Shown: one piece after another, positions 17,000 through 22,909 of the stretch | Position numbering within the stretch: position 1 is the first letter of the stretch | How the letters are laid out: every line of letters begins with the position of its first letter | Virus record (IMG/VR): IMGVR_UViG_3300049491_000115 | Location: 1 to 41,907 of that record | DNA from: a virus | Length of the DNA stretch: 41,907 bases | Strand: one strand, 5' to 3' | Translations under genes and position numbers: made by a program | Notes under the pieces: generated by a model | The model's input: only the letters and a program-made list of their open reading frames with translations | The model's database searches: none | What the model was told of the DNA's origin: nothing

Positions 17000-17016
17000 G
17001 AGGGTCGCGCTGTGCG

Positions 17017-17376
17017 CTACTTAGAGCGCTTGGCCTTGCCCGCGACAGGGGCAGCTTCGGCCGTCGCGCTAGGCGCGAGGTAGCCGTTTTTAACGAACGC
17101 TTTAACGTACGAGCGCGGTGTGCCAGTACCGAGGTTAAGCCCTGCGAGCTTGGCAGCGGCGAGCGCGGCTTGCGCTGCCTCGGCGGTTATGGGCTGGCCA
17201 TTGGCAGCCGACGCAATTGCAGCGAGCGCACCGGCGCGGGTATTGGGCGCTCGGTAGTTGGCAGCGCGCCAAGCAGGTCCGCGGTGTTCGCCAGCTTGCA
17301 GGGTGGCAGCGGCCTCAAGGCCAAGCGCCGCGAGTTTAGTAGCAGCTTCGTTCAGGGCATAGGTTACAGTGGTCAT
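17017..17376 (-). CDS. Ala-rich small protein, separate transcription unit (119 aa)
   Basis: A 119-residue protein, about a third alanine, with a basic tail (VAGKAKRSK). Residues of about 83-100 (GTPRSYVKAFVKNGYLA) could be a short winged-helix or helix-turn-helix element. Gene-specific control is strong: its own promoter (17430-17458) near a 26-base palindrome, an AAGGAAG ribosome site, and a perfect terminator. The codon use is GC-rich and repetitive compared with its neighbours. A small basic, highly expressed DNA-binding or nucleoid-like protein fits, but the family is not recognised. Confidence 0.75.
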   Translation of the reverse strand: MTTVTYALNEAATKLAALGLEAAATLQAGEHRGPAWRAANYRAPNTRAGALAAIASAANGQPITAEAAQAALAAAKLAGLNLGTGTPRSYVKAFVKNGYLAPSATAEAAPVAGKAKRSK

Positions 17377-17429
17377 AATAAACTTCCTTTAGTAACTGGC
17401 AGGAGCGGTGCCCCTGTACCAGAAACGCC

Positions 17430-17458
17430 ATAGTACGGCATTGGTAGTACCATTGCAA
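17430..17458 (-). promoter_or_regulatory. Promoter for the 119-aa gene, with internal operator
   Basis: Minus strand TTGCAA (17458-17453), 17-base spacer, TACTAT (17435-17430). The palindrome TGGTAGTACCA fills 17442-17452 inside the spacer. AAAGTGC precedes the -35. The predicted start is near 17423. Confidence 0.8.
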
Positions 17459-17468
17459 GCACTTTGAA

Positions 17469-17494
17469 CCAACATTACAAAATTGTAATGTTGG
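17469..17494. promoter_or_regulatory. 26-base perfect palindrome, probable operator
   Basis: CCAACATTACAA, two central bases, TTGTAATGTTGG: twelve-base arms with no mismatch. It lies between the -35 of the minus promoter at 17430-17458 and a possible plus promoter at 17505-17533, so one bound dimer could control both. No T tract follows, which argues against a terminator. Confidence 0.75.
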
Positions 17495-17504
17495 ACAAAA
17501 ACGC

Positions 17505-17533
17505 TTGCAACCGAGTGCAAGGTGTGGTAAACG
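17505..17533 (+). promoter_or_regulatory. Possible divergent plus-strand promoter
   Basis: TTGCAA (17505-17510), 17-base spacer ending GTGTGG, TAAACG (17528-17533). The -35, spacing and spacer end match the phage promoter family; the -10 is weak. No clear gene follows, only the hairpin block. Confidence 0.35.
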
Positions 17534-17591
17534 CGCGGGCGCGCGCAGATACAGAGGTGCAAGTGTGACGTACCAGGAACGAGGTACCGAG

Positions 17592-17735
17592 CTGAGCGTG
17601 CTCAGTCCCTCGCTCTTGGACTCCGTCCGTCTTTCAGTCGGTCTTGAGAGCGAGGGACCGAGTGCCGGGAGCTTAGAATGACCACGTCTTTCAGTGCTCA
17701 TAGACGAACCCCATCTTTCAGGGGGGCTTGGAACG
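17592..17735. other. Hairpin block with three TCTTTCA loops (possible structured RNA)
   Basis: Several inverted repeats: CTGAGC-GT-GCTCAG (17592-17605); GTCCCTCGCTCT (17605-17616) with AGAGCGAGGGAC (17647-17658), a 12-bp stem; and GGAAC-GCG-GTTCC near 17730. The octamer TCTTTCAG occurs three times (about 17630, 17687, 17714), each time flanked by short complementary arms (CCG/CGG, CAC/GTG, CCCC/GGGG), placing TCTTTCA in a loop. No good coding frame spans it. It could be a structured RNA or a DNA recognition element; the strand is not certain. Confidence 0.45.
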
Positions 17736-17805
17736 CGGTTCCAGGCACTAGGGGCTTCACACTAGGCACTGCTCGTTCGCCCCCTAAAACGTGGCGCTGG
17801 GACAA

Positions 17806-17992
17806 AGTGTTACGCATTACGGGTTACGGCACCTCCAATACTCGCCTACAAAAACAGCATTATTAGTCTATAACCCCTTCTTTTACCTATTATTACTTCC
17901 ATAATTTTAAATGGTAAGAACCGTAACACCGTAACACGAAGTGCCTGGAACCAAGCCCCCTGTGCTTCCCAGCCGTTACGGTCAACCGTAAC
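17806..17992. other. Candidate replication origin: iterons flanking an AT-rich tract
   Basis: ACCGTAAC or its complement occurs at 17920-17927 and 17928-17935 (tandem), 17975-17982 and 17985-17992 (an inverted pair GTTACGGT-CA-ACCGTAAC), with near-matches GTTACGC at 17809 and GTTACGGC at 17823. Between them, about 17846-17915 is strikingly AT-rich for this genome. The cluster abuts the primase-helicase gene. Iterons plus an easily melted tract beside a replication gene is the usual form of an initiator-dependent origin. No initiator is identified. Confidence 0.55.
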
Positions 17993-18012
17993 AACGAACA
18001 ACAACCGCAACA

Positions 18013-20019
18013 TCATGCGTGCTTGGGACGCTGTTCTGCCAGCCATTCTGCGGGAGTAGCGTTCTCCCATTTGGCGAAGTTCCTAAGGCATCTTAGCTTC
18101 ATAGTTGCCTTTCCATCACGAACTACCTTGGTCAACGCTCCACCCTTACCGAGCTCTCTACCTACAGCTTCATTACTGAGTTTGCGACCTGTCTGATCGG
18201 CGTAGGCCATGCGTATCTCGTCTACTGTCCATATATCCTTAGACTCAAACATATCGTCGCCAAGGAAGCGCATCAGAGGGGGCGCGGAGAGCCTCTCCAT
18301 TTCTTCCCTCTGGGCTGTGCGCGGTCCGGGGGCATTGATGTCGAAGTTTTGCAGATCGCGGCAGGATAGGAACTCGCGGATGGTGTCGCGGCCCCCATCG
18401 CGGAGCCAGTCCATGTAGACCTTGGCCTCGGTATGAGACATGGGGGCCGTCCCCCCAAACACTGTGAAACGGCGCTCCTTGGACGACACTGGCACAATCC
18501 AGTCCTTGTTCGTGGCAATGAGCAGGCGACCGTAGTTCTTGACGGTGTACTTGGCTCCACCTTTGTGATTTATGGATATCTTGCTATCGCCGCTAAAGTT
18601 CTTGAGCGCCGACTCTAGGTCGCGGTCAAAGCCTCCGTGGATGACAGGGTCCGACCACCATGCGATGAGCAGATGTTCGAGTTCGGCGTTAAAGGACGAC
18701 GACAGGCTGTCGCCAATCGGCCCACTATAACGACCAAACACTTCGTCCAGCGTTTCAAATAGACGGCTCTTGCCTGTGCCTCCCTCATCTCTAAGGATGA
18801 CTATGTGCGGACCCCTCTCCGTGGGCTTCTGGGCGCAGTGGGCGAGGAAGTCGAGCATCCATTCCGCACCATCTTGGCACAGCCGCCGGACCAGATCACA
18901 GAAGGGCTTGACATCTGGGGGCTCTTCCGTTGCAAACGGCACGGACTCCCATGTCATCTCCGGTGCGGTGTTCAGCATCCTCCGCCCTTCCTCCCAGACA
19001 TAGCGCTCCGGTTCCTGGCCCAGAGGGGCTGGCTTGAAGATGTAGCCATCCACGACGTTGCGCCCCTCAGGGGGCTGGAGAGCCCAGACATCATCCGGAT
19101 GCAGGAACTTCTTCGCAGATATCTGCATTCGCTTCGAGGGTTCCATGATGCGGAATGCTGTGACCGTATACTTCTGCTTGGGGTTGGAGAGGGGAATATA
19201 GAAGCCGTGCATTATCACATAGTGCTCATTGAAGTAGTCCCACAGGGTTTGAAGTTCGGAGTCTATCCTCGCCACTTCCTCTACGCTTTCGCGCATGGCT
19301 ATGGATATATCACCCCCTGCGACTAGCCAATCGTCCAGCTTTTGCTCTACCTTTTCCTGCCCCTCCGGGATGGCCCAACGGAGTACGACGACCTTGGCCC
19401 CTAGACCTTGGAACAGCTTCTTGAGGTCATACTCGAGATCTCTTGCACGTTCACCGGCTTGGCCTCTTCCGTTCCAATCTGTACATATATAGACCAGCCG
19501 TCTCGTATCGCCACTTCCAATGCAATTGATAGCGAGTAGCTCTTCCCGTACCTGAGCACAGATCTTGGTTCCTGGCACTCCTGCAACGAGCGTGGGAGTA
19601 CCGTTCCCGCAGGTGGCCTTCTGAGCTGCAACTGCCTTGAGCTCTCCTTCGCAAACCAGAAGAGGGCAATCGGGGTTGTTGAAGAAGATACGTTGGGGAT
19701 AGATAGGGGGCCAGTAGACATGGTTTTTCGATCCTTTCTTCTGCGTGTATTTCCCACGGAAGTTACCCCCTGATTGGTCAGGCTCTGAGACCCTCTGCTC
19801 TTCGCGGTTGCGCTGGCGAGCGTGTGTGGTTTGAAGACCGTCGACATTGAAGTAGGGTATGATGAAGTTGGCACCGAGCTCGTCGATGTTCAACTTCAGG
19901 CCGCACTTGATGGCTATCTGTTCTGTAATCCCGCTTGCGGCCATGCGAGACAGATACCATTCTATCGGTGTTCCTGGAAGTGAGTTACTATGGAACGCTG
20001 TATCAATTGGTATGTCCAT
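18013..20019 (-). CDS. Primase-helicase (Toprim-like DUF3854 + SF3/D5-type helicase), 668 aa
   Basis: Residues of about 125-235 resemble the DUF3854/Toprim primase region: CPLLVCEGELKAVAAQKA supplies the conserved Glu, and VYICTDWNGRG the acidic strand. Residues of about 415-560 are a phage/plasmid superfamily 3-type helicase core with Walker A LRDEGGTGKSR, WSDPVIHGG near the Walker B position, and a sensor-like GRLLIATNKD. The C-terminal winged-helix-like region contains SNEAVGRELGKGG. It would prime and unwind DNA for the family A polymerase encoded on the other strand. It is the last gene of the minus-strand early operon and borders the origin candidate. Confidence 0.85.
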   Translation of the reverse strand: MDIPIDTAFHSNSLPGTPIEWYLSRMAASGITEQIAIKCGLKLNIDELGANFIIPYFNVDGLQTTHARQRNREEQRVSEPDQSGGNFRGKYTQKKGSKNHVYWPPIYPQRIFFNNPDCPLLVCEGELKAVAAQKATCGNGTPTLVAGVPGTKICAQVREELLAINCIGSGDTRRLVYICTDWNGRGQAGERARDLEYDLKKLFQGLGAKVVVLRWAIPEGQEKVEQKLDDWLVAGGDISIAMRESVEEVARIDSELQTLWDYFNEHYVIMHGFYIPLSNPKQKYTVTAFRIMEPSKRMQISAKKFLHPDDVWALQPPEGRNVVDGYIFKPAPLGQEPERYVWEEGRRMLNTAPEMTWESVPFATEEPPDVKPFCDLVRRLCQDGAEWMLDFLAHCAQKPTERGPHIVILRDEGGTGKSRLFETLDEVFGRYSGPIGDSLSSSFNAELEHLLIAWWSDPVIHGGFDRDLESALKNFSGDSKISINHKGGAKYTVKNYGRLLIATNKDWIVPVSSKERRFTVFGGTAPMSHTEAKVYMDWLRDGGRDTIREFLSCRDLQNFDINAPGPRTAQREEMERLSAPPLMRFLGDDMFESKDIWTVDEIRMAYADQTGRKLSNEAVGRELGKGGALTKVVRDGKATMKLRCLRNFAKWENATPAEWLAEQRPKHA

Positions 20020-20022
20020 TCT

Positions 20023-20190
20023 CTACACCACAGTCATGTTCTTGCGGGTTATGAATGCTCTGGCCAGATTGTACGCATGATCAACCAGCACGGAGTCGTG
20101 GGGTTCGGATATGGTACAGACACTAGGATTTGAGGCAAGGGCGTGAAGTGCTACGAGGGCGATTGTATCTAGTTCAGTTAGTTCTTCCAT
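20023..20190 (-). CDS. Small acidic protein before primase-helicase (55 aa)
   Basis: The protein starts at ATG 20190 (MEELTELDTIALVALHALA) with AGAGG ten bases upstream, and ends three bases before the primase start region. A longer frame from 20220 lacks a ribosome site. It is a helical peptide with a conserved-looking NLARAFITRKNM end. No family recognised; the tight spacing suggests it is co-expressed with the primase-helicase. Confidence 0.55.
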   Translation of the reverse strand: MEELTELDTIALVALHALASNPSVCTISEPHDSVLVDHAYNLARAFITRKNMTVV

Positions 20191-20214
20191 AGAAGGGATA
20201 CCTCTGATTAGGGG

Positions 20215-20243
20215 TTGCATTCGGTAAAGGAATATGCTACACT
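20215..20243 (+). promoter_or_regulatory. Plus-strand promoter facing the early operon
   Basis: TTGCAT (20215-20220), 17-base spacer, TACACT (20238-20243): a good member of the phage promoter family. The only element downstream is a terminator at 20269-20302; no gene lies between. Confidence 0.7.
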
Positions 20244-20249
20244 AACCTC

Positions 20250-20302
20250 GTTAGTGGTTGCGTTCCTCTGCCCCAGCGAGTGTCGAGCTCCTGGGGCATT
20301 TT
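20250..20302 (+). ncRNA. Candidate small RNA, about 54 nt, antisense to early leader
   Basis: It would run from the predicted start (about 20250) to the terminator TGCCCCAG (20269-20276) / CTGGGGCA (20291-20298) plus TTTT (299-302). It contains no open frame. It is complementary to the leader of the opposing primase operon, whose promoter lies at 20317-20345. The existence of the RNA is inferred from paired signals. Confidence 0.5.
20269..20302 (+). terminator. Rho-independent terminator of the candidate small RNA
   Basis: Eight-bp stem TGCCCCAG/CTGGGGCA with a 14-base loop, followed by TTTTC on the plus strand only, so it is oriented to stop plus-strand transcription. Confidence 0.7.
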
Positions 20303-20316
20303 CGTACCGGCCTGCT

Positions 20317-20345
20317 AGTATAACACACGCGGGGCTATCATAAAA
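20317..20345 (-). promoter_or_regulatory. Probable promoter for the primase-helicase transcript
   Basis: Minus strand extended -10 TG-T-TATACT (-10 at 20322-20317); the -35 is poor (TTTTAT at 20345-20340). The leader contains CACTAAC-NNN-GTTAGTG, a 7-bp inverted repeat at about 20240-20256. Confidence 0.5.
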
Positions 20346-20415
20346 GCCCCACATTTGTTCCTCAGACGCAAACTGGCGTGGGCTGTACCCTTGGCCAGCC
20401 CACCTCCGAACGCGC

Positions 20416-20559
20416 CTATAGACGGTCTACAAGCGGCGGGTTGCGCTTCCGCTGGCCTTCCTCGTACCACCCGTACCAGATGACGGCGATAAACCCCCAT
20501 GTGAGGGGGCAGCAGAGTAGGACAGCTGCGATCCAGCCTAGTGCTTCGAGCGGAGTCAT
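20416..20559 (-). CDS. Small membrane protein (47 aa)
   Basis: ATG 20559 forms an ATGA overlap with the previous stop. The peptide is MTPLEALGWIAAVLLCCPLT-type: one transmembrane segment (about residues 5-31, containing CC and WGFIAVIWYGWY), then a basic tail GQRKRNPPLVDRL on the presumed cytoplasmic side. It is the last of a run of overlapping minus-strand early genes. Function unknown; host membrane take-over or lysis timing are possible. Confidence 0.6.
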   Translation of the reverse strand: MTPLEALGWIAAVLLCCPLTWGFIAVIWYGWYEEGQRKRNPPLVDRL

Positions 20560-20786
20560 TCGTAGTCCTCTGGTGAGTCGGGGTATGTCCAGTGGGTAGG
20601 ATCAGCCTCTGCCACATCCCAGCAGTCCTGCTCCACATTCCACACACCCATGATGAACTCCCCCTCTATGTACGAGGCTTCGCGGGTGCCTGTGGGGGTG
20701 AACTCATCCTTCCACTCGGGGTGGAATACGCGGACATGAGACCCTAACTCGGGCCTCAGTGTGTCTGCTTTGACCCATTTACTCAT
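20556..20786 (-). CDS. Small acidic early protein (76 aa)
   Basis: The start is ATG 20786 (MSKWVKADTLRPELGSHVRV), with GAGG eight bases upstream and an ATGA overlap with the upstream stop. The protein is a probable small beta-barrel-like fold rich in Trp and Glu (GEFIMGVWNVEQDCWDVAEA), with an acidic end. It resembles phage early proteins of the DUF551-like sort (HxxPEWxDE... pattern), but that is a weak impression. Function unknown. Confidence 0.65.
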   Translation of the reverse strand: MSKWVKADTLRPELGSHVRVFHPEWKDEFTPTGTREASYIEGEFIMGVWNVEQDCWDVAEADPTHWTYPDSPEDYE

Positions 20787-20953
20787 GCTTGGTTCCTCTG
20801 GGCTTGGGCGTCGTAGCCCTTGAGCCACTCCATCCGCTGTTGGGTGGTAAGAAGGGTCTTAGGTGGCTCCCTATTCAGTCGATGCCGAGCGCTCCATACT
20901 CCATCTTCGTATGCTCGGCGCTTGGCCTTTTCGCTTTTCTGGTACTCGGTCAT
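20783..20953 (-). CDS. RMF/CrpP-like small protein (56 aa)
   Basis: A 56-codon frame, ATG 20953 to TGA 20783, coupled by ATGA overlaps at both ends. The pattern AYEDGVWSARHRL, PPKTLLTTQQRMEWLKGYDA matches the Rmf/CrpP family layout: A-x-x-x-G-x-x-A-x-x near the N-terminus, a Pro-rich turn, then R-x-x-W-L-x-G. Ribosome modulation factor binds and hibernates 70S ribosomes; phage members of the family have unknown roles. The family call is from the short pattern only. An early phage RMF-like protein could tune host translation. Confidence 0.55.
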   Translation of the reverse strand: MTEYQKSEKAKRRAYEDGVWSARHRLNREPPKTLLTTQQRMEWLKGYDAQAQRNQA

Positions 20954-21135
20954 ACTGCAATATCCTTTCGTGTGTTCTTCTCCGCATGAGCACGGAGTAT
21001 CTGGCGGTTGAAGAAGCTCACCTTAGCGAGCTCCTCTTGGAATAGGGGGCAGTCCCCATGCTTTTCGTAGCACTCAACCAGGAGGTTGATGTGCTCGAGG
21101 TGGGTCTTGACGTTCAGCAGCTTACGGCGAGCCAT
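20950..21135 (-). CDS. Small early protein (61 aa)
   Basis: A 61-residue basic helical protein (MARRKLLNVKTHLEHINLLV, with HGDCPLFQEELAK in the middle). ATG 21135 overlaps the upstream TGA by one base (TGATG). No family recognised; the coupling to its neighbours on both sides makes it credible. Confidence 0.6.
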   Translation of the reverse strand: MARRKLLNVKTHLEHINLLVECYEKHGDCPLFQEELAKVSFFNRQILRAHAEKNTRKDIAV

Positions 21136-21329
21136 CAGTGTTCTCCGTGCTTGGCGTCAAGTGCTGCGATCTTGGCAGCGGCGTCTTTGATCTGCTCTGC
21201 CATGACCGCGCACTTGGCGAATGTGTCCGTGCCCTGCATGAGCACAGTGATGGCGAGCATGGAGGTGGTGTGGTGCTTGACTATGTCAATCAGCTCCTGC
21301 TCGGCGGGTTTCCAGTTTACGTTGGTCAT
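21135..21329 (-). CDS. Small early helical protein (64 aa)
   Basis: Start ATG 21329 (MTNVNWKPAEQELIDIVKHH); a longer frame from 21437 would run through the neighbouring small gene and is rejected. The protein is helical, with CAVMAEQIKDAAAKIAALDA near the end. The same AEQIKDxxxxxA pattern recurs in the 59-aa protein at 21739-21918 (AIAEQIKDL), so the two may be related. Function unknown. Confidence 0.55.
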   Translation of the reverse strand: MTNVNWKPAEQELIDIVKHHTTSMLAITVLMQGTDTFAKCAVMAEQIKDAAAKIAALDAKHGEH

Positions 21330-21330
21330 A

Positions 21331-21462
21331 TTAGCCCATCCATTTGTGAGAGGCCAGCACGAGGCGGCCGAGTTTGAAGTGGCAGACCCAGATGTGGCTG
21401 CCGATACGGAAGTAGTGATGTGGATGCACATCGGCATCCTTGTGTACCATGAGTAACCTCAT
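21331..21462 (-). CDS. Tiny His-rich early protein (43 aa)
   Basis: ATG 21462 forms an ATGA overlap with the upstream stop, and TAA 21331 is one base from the next ATG. The sequence is short and basic with several His and Cys (KDADVHPHHYFRI, WVCHFKLGRL). No ribosome site of its own is evident beyond coupling. Function unknown. Confidence 0.45.
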   Translation of the reverse strand: MRLLMVHKDADVHPHHYFRIGSHIWVCHFKLGRLVLASHKWMG

Positions 21463-21680
21463 ACTGTGAATCCTAGCGCGTACTTAGCGTCATCTGCCAT
21501 GTGTTCCATTTTTACGAACAACTGGTTGAGTTGGGTTTGGAGGGCGGAGTCCATTGGCTCGTTATTCAACAGCCAGCGGGTGCCGTCGTGTTTCATGTTG
21601 CTGAGAATGTCACGGTCAAGCGAGGACATGGCAGTGCTGAGTGCCGCGACCTGCGCTTTGAGCTTACCGATCGTATTCAT
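21459..21680 (-). CDS. Small coiled-coil early protein (73 aa)
   Basis: ATG 21680 has AAAGGAG seven bases upstream and follows the promoter at 21730-21758. The protein opens MNTIGKLKAQVAALSTAMSS and is helical throughout, with a heptad-like pattern and a middle HDGTRWLLNN turn. It is the first gene of this early transcription unit. Function unknown. Confidence 0.7.
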   Translation of the reverse strand: MNTIGKLKAQVAALSTAMSSLDRDILSNMKHDGTRWLLNNEPMDSALQTQLNQLFVKMEHMADDAKYALGFTV

Positions 21681-21729
21681 GTCGTGCTCCTTTAGTAGTC
21701 CAGCAGACACCGCGCCTGCTGGTACTACC

Positions 21730-21758
21730 AGTATAGCATCAACCAGCTTCGGGTGCAA
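21730..21758 (-). promoter_or_regulatory. Early promoter with TGGTAnTACCA operator
   Basis: Minus strand TTGCAC (21758-21753), 17-base spacer, TATACT (21735-21730). The 13-base palindrome CTGGTACTACCAG at 21719-21731 covers the end of the -10 and the start site. The -35 lies inside the 3' end of the upstream gene. Confidence 0.85.
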
Positions 21759-21918
21759 CCCCCTGAGGGGGCGAGAGGTCCTTGATCTGCTCCGCAATTG
21801 CGCGGACAGCTTCAACGATAGCAGGGGGATAAGTGTTGTGCTTCTCCCAGGAATTGGTCTTCTTAATGAGGCTGCGCCAAGCGATCTGCTTGGCGGCTTC
21901 GTAGTCTTCAGCAAGCAT
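21739..21918 (-). CDS. Small early protein (59 aa)
   Basis: ATG 21918 is seven bases after GGAGG; the ATG two codons earlier is too close to it. Sequence MLAEDYEAAKQIAWRSLIKK, then YPPAIVEAVRAIAEQIKDLS: helical. It overlaps the upstream stop by 11 bases. It shares an AxxIAEQIKD-type segment with the 64-aa early protein, hinting at duplication. Function unknown. Confidence 0.55.
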   Translation of the reverse strand: MLAEDYEAAKQIAWRSLIKKTNSWEKHNTYPPAIVEAVRAIAEQIKDLSPPQGVAPEAG

Positions 21919-22108
21919 TTTCATCCCTCCATAAGGTGTCTTTCTTAATGTGGTCGTGGCGCTTGATGCAATCGTCCACATCGTAGTCCATGCAGGAGGG
22001 GTACTCCTGCCCTGTCTCAGTGTCCATGTTGCCCCCGTAGAGGCTGACCTGTATGGACTCTAGCCAGTTGACCACACGCTCTATCTGTTTACGAGTTGGT
22101 CGGCGCAC
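21908..22108 (-). CDS. Small early protein (66 aa)
   Basis: GTG start at 22108 six bases after AGGAG; it overlaps the upstream gene by 20 bases. The basic opening RRPTRKQIERVVNWLESI is followed by an acidic part with CMDYDVDDCIKRHDH and two Cys. Function unknown. Confidence 0.55.
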   Translation of the reverse strand: MRRPTRKQIERVVNWLESIQVSLYGGNMDTETGQEYPSCMDYDVDDCIKRHDHIKKDTLWRDENAC

Positions 22109-22316
22109 AACCTGCTCCTCTGGTGATGGCTAAGCTGACTTTGAGCTCGGCATCTTTGTCCAAGCTCGGGCCGTTGAGCGTCCCATCTGGTGTGAGGAGG
22201 TTGGCCATGCCCCTTACTCGCTTAAACACATCACGCTGTAGCTTCAGCGCGTTGCGTATGGTCATGAGCTCACCTACTGTGAGCTCAACGGTTACTTTTC
22301 TGGTAAGATAGCTCAT
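22089..22316 (-). CDS. Small early protein (75 aa)
   Basis: ATG 22316 overlaps the upstream stop by one base. The basic helical protein opens MSYLTRKVTVELTVGELMTI, then RNALKLQRDVFKRVRG; short strand then helix. No family recognised. It is part of the overlapping early chain. Confidence 0.6.
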   Translation of the reverse strand: MSYLTRKVTVELTVGELMTIRNALKLQRDVFKRVRGMANLLTPDGTLNGPSLDKDAELKVSLAITRGAGCAPTNS

Positions 22317-22702
22317 TAGTCCATCCTCGTACGTTTGACTAGCTTGCCATCTTCACCCACCACACAAACGACCGCATGGGGGTAGATGTAGATTATGTCT
22401 TTGTTGCCCTCAACGCGTTGGGCCTTCATGTAGGGGTAGAGGTCCGGGTCCTGCGGGTATTTGAACACCCCGTCCACTACCTCCCCCTGTGTGTCACCGG
22501 TCCAGCCACCGAAGAACTGGTAGTTCTCTACCATGTTCTCGGCAAGGGTGTCCTTGGGACCACGCATGAAGTCCAGGAGCAACCCGCACCCCTCTACGCA
22601 CCCGCGGAGCACCTTCTCCATGCCGTGGCTCTTCACATAGTGACCTGTGGGGTCAGCCTGTAGCTCAATGCCGTGGAATATAGTCGTCATCTTAAGTCCC
22701 AT
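22316..22702 (-). CDS. Early protein, first of minus-strand operon (128 aa)
   Basis: ATG 22702 with AGAGG six bases upstream, downstream of the promoter at 22751-22779. The sequence has FHGIELQADPTGHYVKSHGM and a cysteine pair (RGCVEGCGLLLDF), then a Trp/Gly-rich part and a beta-rich end (DIIYIYPHAVVCVVGEDG). It resembles no family I can name. As the first gene expressed from a strong operator-bearing promoter it is probably an immediate-early host-interaction protein; that is inference. Confidence 0.65.
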   Translation of the reverse strand: MGLKMTTIFHGIELQADPTGHYVKSHGMEKVLRGCVEGCGLLLDFMRGPKDTLAENMVENYQFFGGWTGDTQGEVVDGVFKYPQDPDLYPYMKAQRVEGNKDIIYIYPHAVVCVVGEDGKLVKRTRMD

Positions 22703-22750
22703 GTCTAACCTCTTTAGTTGTCCAGCGGCCCTCTGCCAACTGGTGCTACC

Positions 22751-22779
22751 AGTATACCATCATACGGCTTCAGTTGCAA
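22751..22779 (-). promoter_or_regulatory. Early promoter with operator (minus)
   Basis: Minus strand TTGCAA (22779-22774), 17-base spacer, TATACT (22756-22751). Palindrome CTGGTGCTACCAG at 22740-22752 overlaps the end of the -10. Divergent from the plus promoter about 55 bases away. Confidence 0.85.
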
Positions 22780-22833
22780 GCCTGACTCGACGCTACAGCC
22801 CACTACTATATACCTGCCGCAGCAATGATTATG

Positions 22834-22863
22834 TTGTTCCCGCACCTTCACTGGTGGTACTAT
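22834..22863 (+). promoter_or_regulatory. Early promoter (plus), start of the rightward region
   Basis: TTGTTC (22834-22839), 18-base spacer, TACTAT (22858-22863), with a degenerate TGGTGGTACTA across the -10 (22852-22862; 9 of 11 match to the operator). Confidence 0.65.
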
Positions 22864-22909
22864 GTATAGGTGGCCAGTGGGCCATCACCACTAACATGGA
22901 GAATGACAT
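22864..22909 (+). promoter_or_regulatory. Conserved leader hairpin and ACCACTAAC ribosome-site element
   Basis: ATAGGTGGCC...GGCCATCACC forms a stem, then ACCACTAACATGGAG before the ATG. The same layout recurs at 25131-25174. Confidence 0.55.

Noticed and set aside
16711-17433. 240-codon plus-strand frame across 16.7-17.4 kb
   Set aside because: Runs through a strong terminator and opposite a gene with promoter and terminator; no start signals.
17678-17866. 62-codon plus-strand frame in the control region
   Set aside because: No ribosome site and atypical composition; it spans hairpins and repeats that look regulatory.
20315-20647. 110-codon minus-strand frame
   Set aside because: Overlaps two better-supported coupled small genes in another frame and lacks a start signal.
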